Of a DNA stretch of 64,000 nt, positions 56,125-64,000 are shown in pieces. A model generated the notes under the pieces. That model saw only the letters and a list, made by a program, of their open reading frames with translations. It made no database searches and was not told the origin of the DNA. The position numbers were made by a program, and so were the translations under genes. Source of the DNA: Tricholoma matsutake. Its lineage: Eukaryota > Basidiomycota > Agaricomycetes > Agaricales > Tricholomataceae. Every line of letters starts with the position of its first letter. The stretch's first letter is position 1. The DNA lies in contig AP026550.1 of assembly GCA_026075535.2 (NCBI GenBank), positions 3,472,001 to 3,536,000 on the forward strand. Reading direction: 5' to 3'.

Positions 56125-58957
56125 TTATTCCATCTCGACGTCGGTATCAATATCATCACAATCCGGATTTGCCGCACTGCTTTCAAGGATCATGTCGTCT
56201 CCGCTGGCAACTGTGCCAACGCATTCTTCCACGGTGCGTCCACTCTCGTTGAATCGAATAATGGCAGCACGCAATATCTCGAGCCTGGCAGCCTTGACTC
56301 CACACTTCGATTTCGCCAGAATATTCGAGCCATCTGGGCCCCATTTTCGGTGCCAGTCGAGCTGATGATTGATCTCATCGACTGTGATGTTCTTGTCGCC
56401 AAGTTGTACTGGGTCTAGCCGGATCGCGAGATTTTTCAGCAACTCCTCTTTGTCGTCCCGCTTCTTCTTGACTCCATCACTCGCGTGTTTCTTCTCTACC
56501 AGGGCTCTATCGTATCCGACCTGTTTTTGCCGTCTACCTCGTTCCAGCTGGCTGGAGTCCAGTACGCGTGCTTTGGATCGGATGAACTGGTGTTCTTCTG
56601 GTGCCAATCTCGACATATACTGTGCTGTACCGTTTCGCTTGTACATTGTCTTCCCATTGTAATATAACAGGGACATGTTTCCGTCATCTCGTGCCGCTTT
56701 GCGAAACCCGCCTAGGGCCCCTTCATTGAAGTCATTTGTTGTCTCCATCCATGCAAGGTGACGCTCTGATGCAGATGCCGTAGCAATTTTTCCGCCCTCG
56801 ACAAACTCCGCGCTGAAGCGCATCCAGGTCTCTAGAGCTCCCTCGAAGAATGCGCGGACTAAGTCATGCAGGTGCGGTAGTGTGGGCGCAAGTCGAAGCA
56901 CCGCGTACATTGCGTCAGGTTGCTCCCAGACTGAGCTGTCCAGTGAACCTGATGTGTATGTTACATCGGGTCCCACAAGGAGGTTAGGATCTGTGATGAT
57001 CTTTCTGCAGTGGTCAGTAACCTGTTGATGGAGCGGGGCAAGGTCCAGGATGTTGGTATTGTCATTCCCTCTAACAGTTCGTAAATATGGCATGCTGATT
57101 GATTGTGAATATACCACCAGGACACATAACTCGTGAATTGTTGGAATATCTTGGAGTCCCAGGAGTACATTTCGTTCCAGATTATTCAAAGTTCGGCTCT
57201 CTTTCTTATCTTTGATGAGATGAAGAAGCTGAATATAGATCTGCAGGTCAATAATGATCTCAGTGGCAGCGAGGCAGTGCGTTTGGTACCGAGTGTTACT
57301 CGTATCTGGGAATGAGGTAGCATAGCCGAATAAGGATTCCATGTAGAAACGGTACGTGTCATGCTGACCCTTCTTGTCATCTTTGTGATTCAGCAAGGCA
57401 CCTGCCAGGCTTGTTAGCTTGACGGCCCCACCTTGTGAAACCTCAGCTGCCCGTGTGCCAGCATTACCTCCTGCAGTGGCTGCAGCAGCATTATCTCGGT
57501 TCATGAGCTTGACTGGCCCGATGACCCTGTTTTCTCCCCACCACGCCATCATGCGGACATTTCCCCCCTTCACGGAGTTAAGTTCTTTATGCATACAGCA
57601 TCCAGCCCACAGGAACAGGTCCACTGAGCGCTGTTCTTCTTCAGAAAGAGCCTCGAATTGTTTACAGCCCTGTTCTTGACATAGCGCTCGATAACTCTCC
57701 TTGTTTCGCACATCCTGTTCGTCTTCCGAGAGAGAATTCCATGCCTCTGGACCACCAGCGCGCTCCACTGTATTTGGCCTACTTGTACCAGGATTGGCAT
57801 AAGCTGTACAACTTCCATCGACAATAGCGCTTTCTCTCCTCGGGACTCACGCTCGGATGCCTGCTTCAAAGCTTGCACCAAGCGAACAAGTTTTTTCTGA
57901 TCTTCTGCATGATTGGTATGCATGCCTTTCAGCAGCTTGAGGAATTCATGAAGCTCCATCTTTCCTAAAGATTGGGCGCGGGGGCTGGAATTAAAAATGC
58001 CGAGGATGTACTCTACCACTCTTATCCACCCATCGAGTTGTTCTTCACTTGTGTGATGTGTGGCTGCACTTATACCCAGAAATCGTGACTTGTGAGTTCC
58101 ATCTTCATTGGTGATATTCATAAAACGCGACTCGTAGTTGATGTTTTTATGTGTCGTTCCATCACTACTGATGGTCACCCCTGCAGTTAAAATAAATATC
58201 AGTTTCTTCATCTTTGCAATGTGTGCTTACCTCCTCCGCTTTTCATCTCTTCAGCAATTTGCATAGTTGATGCAACACCTCCCTCAACCACTGCTCGATG
58301 AGTACTTCGGCTCGTAAACTTTCCATCAATAGTGGTGCCGAGATGTCCAGCTATACAGCCCACCGCAGCATCCACACTCCTGGCCTTGACTCCTAAGCTA
58401 ACAAGGTCTCGCATTATTGCTCGGGATGCTTCTGTGATGACTCCGTTCTCTTGTACATGGAACTCGAGCTTCTTCTTCTGTTCAACCTCTCTGGCCTTCT
58501 GTACTGCCTTGTCCTTCTGCTGTGAAGCTCGACAAACACGCACACGGAGACCATTATTTTTTTTCTCCAGAGACTCCTTGCTATTCTCTAGGACGGATAC
58601 CTTGTTTTCTTTCAACTGCAGTTGCAGCCGAGTCTCTTGGAGGAGGTCCTGGGCAGTGTCCCGAGCCATCGTGACATCCTGCAATTCCTTTTTGGCTGCA
58701 CAGAGATTTTGCACCACTCGACCAACTTTCTTCCGCTCATTCCTGAAGTTCTGCTCATACTTTCTTGCCCTTTCTCCTAGCTGTTTGATCTCCCTCTCAA
58801 CGTCCATGTTGGCATTCTCCTTGTCAGAATCTTCATCATCATTTGGCGCTGATGTGCTCGTGCTCTGGGCCTTTTGCATACTAGCAAGCTGGGCTGCCGA
58901 TCTTTTCTTTTGGGGTTTCCATCGAAATAAATTGTGTATCTTCTTTCCATATGCCAT
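56125..58957 (-). CDS. Agaric-expanded coiled-coil protein, possible DDE transposase relative
   Basis: Three exons: 58957-58231, 58180-57851 and 57803-56125. The total is 2736 nt, in frame, 911 residues, with no breaks. Residues about 20-200 are a basic, long coiled coil (KQLGERARKYEQNFRNERKK, ETRLQLQLKENKVSVLENSK). Then comes VTISSDGTTHKN near residue 245 (an Asp after a beta-strand-like run), WAGCCMHKELN near 418-427 (a CxxH motif) and NTRYQTHCLAATEIII near 530. The D, CxxH, E order recalls RNase H-fold transposases that carry a C/D(2)H motif. The family is widespread and multicopy in agarics but, as far as I know, uncharacterised. The transposase reading is an inference. No terminal inverted repeats were found. 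Confidence 0.6.
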
Positions 58958-59586
58958 AAGGCCCACAAGGAAGTGTTTTACGAGTCCAGTGAAAAGGTTT
59001 AATTAGCTTATGTAATATGCAATCGCCGGCCATTTCAGAGTTTGCTGAGTCTTCGTCTCACTCAATATATTTCCATGAGTTGAGTAGCTGGTACGCGTCT
59101 AATCTGGATTGTATTTGTATTGTACTGAGCAAATTGCCAAATCTCGGTCCAGAAATAGTCATAACAGCTGAGTGAACGAGCAGAAACCCTATTCAAAGCC
59201 TGAAATTCACAATTCTGCCCAGAACAATACATGTAGAATATGTTTGTGTATACTTTTCCCCACCAAAACTGGTTGCAAAAGTGTGTGGTTCCTGCTGTGC
59301 CAATTCTTGCCACAAAACACACTAGTTTTGTAGGTGAGAACTTTGACGTCGGAGTTCAAAATTGGCAGAGATTGCCCACCACCAGCAATACGACCCTTTA
59401 GAAAACAGATCACATGACACTCACATCACATGTACTCCAACTTAAGCAAGAAGTTTCGAAGTTTAAGCATTCAGTGGGGTGAATCAAGACAGTATGACAT
59501 CAAACAGTGCAGTAAACTAGTGGAAATGAATTTGTCCTAAGGTTCTAGGGAGAAAACACGTGTATTGGCCAATAATATAGGATTTA
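58958..59586. other. Non-coding stretch left of the MITE
   Basis: This AT-rich, 629-base stretch has no convincing ORF. It should include the promoter of the 911-residue gene. Short CACA/TGTG-rich inverted pieces occur near 59270-59330. Nothing else was recognised. Confidence 0.4.
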
Positions 59587-60251
59587 CAGTCATTCATGCC
59601 TCTTTGACACATCTGGGTCAATGACCCAAATGACCTTGACAGCTTCAATTCTGTGTAAATTGCCTCGGACTTTTTGTAATATCCACCATATAGCTCAGAC
59701 ATATGTATAACCAGACCCACAGAGTGATTGAGCTTGTGAATAGAATAAGAGATGTCCTCTAAGGCAGATGTGAGAGAAACCCAAAATTTGATATGAAGAT
59801 AATGAGAACAAAGTATGCTGTTCAAGATTTCTTTTTTGGGAACCTATATCTTACACCCTATCCCAAGGTCTGGTGATAGCCATTCACTGAAACTACACCC
59901 TGCATTGCAACAGACTTTGTAAAATTGGGTCAGGGAGCAAGATTAGAGACATGTTGTGTCACATCACACCTGCCTAATTTGTAGTGTATAAAACAATCAC
60001 TGGCCCAGGATCAGCCAGAATCATGCCCTGATGTGACTTGTGTCAAAGACCCAGTTTGAGCTGATAACAAAAATTTCCACTGATTACACTCAAACACCAT
60101 TGTTATACATATGATAACTATTCTTAAGGGCCCAACAGATAGCTTGGACATATACCAAGAGTTCCGTCTATTCAGATTTTCAATTTGCAATGCACAGTAA
60201 GTTTCTGAAGGTCACAAATATTTGGTTGGGTCAAAGAGGCATGAATGACTG
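59587..60251. mobile_element. Tc1/mariner-type MITE, 665 bp
   Basis: Perfect 22-bp terminal inverted repeats start CAGTCATTCATGCCTCTTTG at 59587-59608 and are mirrored at 60230-60251. Both ends are flanked by TA (59585-59586 and 60252-60253), the Tc1/mariner target site. The CAGT start is also typical of that superfamily. The interior is AT-rich, includes the palindrome GGGTCAATGACCC near 59620, and has no transposase. It is a non-autonomous element mobilised in trans. Confidence 0.85.
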
Positions 60252-61554
60252 TACATGGGAATATAACAAAAAATCTGGGTGACACGTTGTGACAACTCTC
60301 GACACGCCTTGTGGAAGATAGCATACTGCCAGTAGAGACCCCCCATCGACACCATGTGTTCCCACCCTACTAGTACAGTGCCCTGCTAATCCAAAATCCC
60401 ACCAGCTCTGAACACCTAGACAGGTACATCCATGCTGAGTATACATCATAGGTGGTGTTATAGTGACAGAGGTGGCATCTGCAGCTGTGATCTGGACTTC
60501 ATGCAGCCTCAACCACTCAGGACCGAGTTGTTGAGGGGATGGCTAAGTGTGCGACCATGTGTCTCATCAGGTCGAGTGATCCTTGAGGAGAAGAGGGGGC
60601 TGAGAGTCCAGAGGAAGTGGAAAAGATATGACATGTCCTCAGGAGAGGCCATGGCAAGTGCACAAGTCTTAGTCGGCTATCCAGTTGGGTGATGTGAGGA
60701 GCAAGAGAAATTAAAAGTCATGAAGTGAGTAAACAAACTCGGCACGCACTCACATGCTCAGGCTTTACTCATGTGATCTGTTTTCTAAAGGGTTGTATTG
60801 CTTGAGACCTTCCAATGATTCATGGGAATCAGCAAAACTGATCTCATTCTTTGCCCATTCTCCCATTTTATTTGTTACTATGTAACTATATTGATATCTA
60901 CCTATGCTACATAAGTAGCTAAGGACATACTAAAAAGTAAGCCTTGATAGACCTAGATATGGAGAGTCCAGAAAAAAATGTCCACCAATACTGTATGTGC
61001 AAAGAGTCCATTCCTATCCAAAATCAACAATCATGTGATCTGACTATGGGCCTGACTGGCGATGTGCACAATGGTGAAGGAGTGTGAGGGAAAAGGATGT
61101 GTTGTCACTAATGACAGGGTGTGTAGTCAGAGGTAGAATAAAAGATGAGTGTGAGTCTATCCCCTATGTGGAGATAGACAAGGACTATGAAGAATAGGCT
61201 TACACCCTCCCACTCTTGGTAAGAATTACACCGTGATAGGGCAATGACCGATGTGTGTGATGTGTATGCTATTCTTAGTGCACCCCTTTGATGCACTTAA
61301 ACAAACATTTTATCCCTTTATCCCTTTGCTTCTTTATCTGACAGGACTCGTATATATACAGGAGATAGTTGCTCGACCACCTCAGTCACTTATACAAGGA
61401 CTGAGGTGAGCATCAACTCTCGTACTTTTCATATGGTTTGCTTACTGTACTTGTAGTGTATTCTCATATATTCTAGGTACAGTACACATCGAATATAGTC
61501 ACTTATACAATGACTGACTGTATTCTCATATATTCTAGGAATCAATTTTCTACA
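60252..61554 (+). other. Non-coding flank and 5' LTR of the right-end copia element
   Basis: The copia LTR ends at 61554 with TTTTCTACA, fixed by the adjacent primer site. Its start is not fixed because the 3' LTR is outside the window; TGTGAGGG near 61083 or TGTTGTCAC near 61099 are candidates. The segment 61385-61540 holds a diverged duplication (CAGTCACTTATACAA, ATTCTCATATATTCTAGG twice). Left of about 61080, an ORF at 60512-60231 (minus) has no recognised relation. Confidence 0.5.
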
Positions 61555-61565
61555 GGTTATGGGCC
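61555..61565 (+). promoter_or_regulatory. Copia primer-binding site (half initiator-tRNA)
   Basis: GGTTATGGGCC directly follows the LTR end. It is the same primer site as in the copia element at 12636-17394, complementary to the anticodon-loop region of initiator tRNA. Confidence 0.65.
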
Positions 61566-61745
61566 ATTTTTGTCATTGAATTGATGGCAGAAACTTCCTA
61601 GCCACTCGACATTTCTTCGTGATGTCAATTTTTGATCGATCGATCACCTTTGTGCCTTGGACTCTATACAGTCACGTAGACCTCCTTTGTTGCCTAGCGC
61701 ATCCCTCCACATCTCTCCCCTGCTATACTCAAACCTCATTTGATC

Positions 61746-64000
61746 ATGGCTGCCAACTCTGAACCCACTACTGTCTCTGTTTCGCCTATCAAACTATCAG
61801 TACAATACTCTGGGGAGAAACTTGACAAACTCAAGTCTAACTACAAAGAATGGTGCAAAGATGTCACCATTGCTCTTTCACTCAATGGTTTGTATGAGTA
61901 TGTCACTGGGGACATTAAAGCCCCACCAACTACAGAACCTCGAGTGCTTTCCAACTGGAAGGCCAACTCATGCTTGGCATATGCGTTCCTTGCGTCGAGT
62001 GTGTCTTCCTCTGAACACCCTTTCATGGATATGACAAAGGGTCCCAACATCAACTGGATGACTCTTCGGGATCGTCACCAGAAGGAGGGCCCAGTTCATC
62101 AGGTCCAGCTGCTCCAACAGGCTCTCTCCATACAATGTTCGAAGGAAATTCCACTCCCGGAGACTGCTGACAAGATTTGCATGCTGATTGAGCATGCATT
62201 TGCCATGGGGGATATAAAAGCCGATCTCCTCTGTTGCATAGCACTCCTTAACTCCCTTAGTGAACATTTTCCTCATGCATGCTCCATCATTTCCCATGAT
62301 ATTACTGCCTCGACCAAGTCCACACCTTATACCTCCAGAGACATTCACTGTTTCCTGGAAAACAAACAATCCCTACTCAAGAATGACCAGCATGACATGT
62401 CCCAATCGACCATTGCCCTCGCCGCCCGTGTCAAACCAACAAAATCGTCTAACGTGCCCATTTGCAGAAACCCCATTTGCAAAAAATCCGGCCATACCAC
62501 CGATTTTTGTATCAAACCGGGAGGGGGTATGGCTGGGAAAACAATTGACGAGTCCAAAGCTGCCCAGAAACTTATGCTCAAGAAGAAGAGGCAAGGTACT
62601 GATTCTTCCAAGGTTCCAGTAACTGTGAAAGATGTCAATGGACGTGCATTCACTGTAATGATCGACTCCGCCCAGGTGCCGTCACCTTCCTCCACTCCAG
62701 AATTTGCTGGATTAGCTGCTGATCCTATCCTCACAGCTATGATTGATGAAGTTGAATACGAAGGCTGGTTAGTAATTGAGGAGGAGCCTGTCACTTCGGT
62801 CAACTGGGATGAGCATCACACTACAGCCATCGATGGCGCATTTGCCATCGAACCTCTGAACCAATCAAACCACAGCCAAATATCCCTCATGGATTTTCCC
62901 TTCATCGTTGACACAGGTGCCACAGTTCACATATCACCTGAACGTTCTGACTTCCTCTACCTCCGTCCCATTCAACCCCGCTCAGTAAAAGGCATAGGGG
63001 GATCTTCCATCACTGCTATAGGTGTCAGCGACATCAAACTAAGGGTGGTGTGGGGCGCATCAATCACCTTACATAATGCACTTCACATTCCGAATGCGAC
63101 GGTTCACCTCATTTCTGTCGGGTCCCTCGCTGAGGACTCAAATGCCATAGCTCACTTTGACTCCTCTTCCTGCTAGATAACCAATAAATCCACTGGCACC
63201 CTCATTGCCCAGGGCCCTCGACTCTCCACCAGGAAACTCTATGCGCTCACCTTACACTCCACCACCGCTGACCACACTTTCACTGTCCACGGTTCGCCAA
63301 ACCTCAAAACCTGGCATTGTCGCCTTGGTCATGCCAACTACCAGTCCCTATGGGACATGGCCAAGAAGGGCACACTCACAGGTGCGCCAATCTCTTCTGT
63401 TTTGAGACTGCCCAAATGTGATGTATGCATCCTTGGCAAGCAGATGAAGACTCCGGTCCCCAAGAAGGGCAAAGAGGGGGAGGGGCATAGAGCGACAAGG
63501 AAGCTAGAGAAGGTGTGGGTCAATTTCTCAGGTCTGCATGCTGTCAAGTCCCATACTGGAAATGAGTATGTTATGGACATAGTGGATGATTGTACTTCAT
63601 TCCCCTGGTCTATACCACAAAAATACAGACGATGCATTTCCGGAACTCAAAGCCTGGGAGTTGGCATGCGAATCTGAAACTGGTCTGAAAGTCAAAATCT
63701 ACATCATGGACAACGGTGAACTGAAGTCCAATGAAATGGAAGCTTGGCTCAAATCCTGGGGGACAACTCAATGTTTCATGGCACCACATATGTCTGCTCA
63801 TATTGGGCAAGTTGAACAAATGTGTCAGATGCTCATGGTGAAAGCACGTACTATGCAACTTTATGCAAATTTGCCAACATACTTGTGGGATGAGTTTTAC
63901 TTGATGGCCATTCACATACATGCCAGAACTACTACGTGTTCACTAAAAGGGGTTACACCTTGGGAACTTTGGCATGAACACAAACCCGACTACTCATACA
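61746..64000 (+). pseudogene. Ty1/copia Gag-Pro-integrase, runs off the window
   Basis: It starts at the ATG at 61746 (MAANSEPTTVSVSPIKLSVQ). A UBN2-like Gag, a CCHC knuckle (CRNPICKKSGHTTDFC), protease FIVDTGATVHIS and a GAG-pre-integrase zinc region (HCRLGHANYQSL; CDVCILGKQ) follow, then the integrase core. A TAG at 63174-63176 interrupts the frame and a one-base shift occurs near 63620. After that the frame continues with YIMDNGELKSNEMEAWLKSW and onward to 64000. RT and the 3' LTR are outside. The gag differs from that of the 12636-17394 element, so this is a second copia family. Confidence 0.85.

Noticed and set aside
56086..59090. Terminal inverted repeats around the coiled-coil gene
   Set aside because: Weak similarity between GAGTCTGACATGC near 56097 and the complement of 59031-59055 does not extend and has no matching target duplication.
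60231..60512. Minus-strand 93-codon ORF beside the MITE
   Set aside because: It begins in flanking DNA and runs into the MITE's inverted repeat; no domain is seen.

Overview
This is nuclear DNA of a mushroom-forming basidiomycete (Agaricomycetes, probably Agaricales; species not determined). Protein genes are split by many introns of about 50 nt. Housekeeping products look agaric (eS4, eL43, Paf1, Ufd4, Pso2, Trm82). The repeats are typical of these fungi: chromodomain Ty3/gypsy, Ty1/copia and a tyrosine-recombinase retroelement.

Left third (1-26 kb): a stack of nested retroelements sits inside a broken host gene. The gene's C-terminal von Willebrand A part lies at 1-1043 (minus). Its N-terminal dynamin/GBP-like GTPase part lies at about 25134-26050 (minus). 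Between them is an outer plus-strand gypsy element (about 1200-20048). It was hit by (a) a minus-strand gypsy chromovirus at 3791-9835 (426-bp LTRs, TSD CTGAG) and (b) a non-autonomous LTR element at 10119-18401 (194-bp LTRs, TSD ACTGT). Element (b) itself carries a minus-strand copia element at 12636-17394 (159-bp LTRs, TSD TCTGA). Next to the outer element is a minus-strand DIRS/Ngaro-like element (about 20049-25100), interrupted by a solo LTR (23416-23824, TSD GGTGA) of family (a). The coding regions are decayed. Most in-frame stops are TGA where Arg is expected, and all LTR-pair mismatches I could see are transitions, which fits cytosine-methylation damage.

Middle and right (26-59 kb): dense, mostly intact host genes. 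In order: AATase-type acyltransferase (-), PB1/multi-ZZ protein (+), PHF5A/Rds3 splicing factor (-), Ufd4 HECT ligase (-), class III aminotransferase (-), Pso2/SNM1 nuclease (+), ribosomal protein eS4 (-), Sly41-like transporter (-), Yra1/ALYREF mRNA-export factor (+), Sfh5 lipid-transfer protein (+), ribosomal protein eL43 (+), Paf1 (-), Trm82 (-). An intact 911-residue coiled-coil protein of an agaric-expanded, possibly transposase-like family follows at 56125-58957 (-). Gene models for Rds3, Yra1, eL43, the acyltransferase and the 911-residue protein were checked by exon arithmetic and stay in frame.

Right end (59-64 kb): gene-poor DNA with a 665-bp Tc1/mariner-type MITE (22-bp perfect TIRs, TA target), then the 5' part of a plus-strand copia element that leaves the window.

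Most unusual: the non-autonomous element (b) is packed with short perfect stem-loops on both sides of the copia insertion, and also carries tandem repeats and an acidic repeat-coding stretch.
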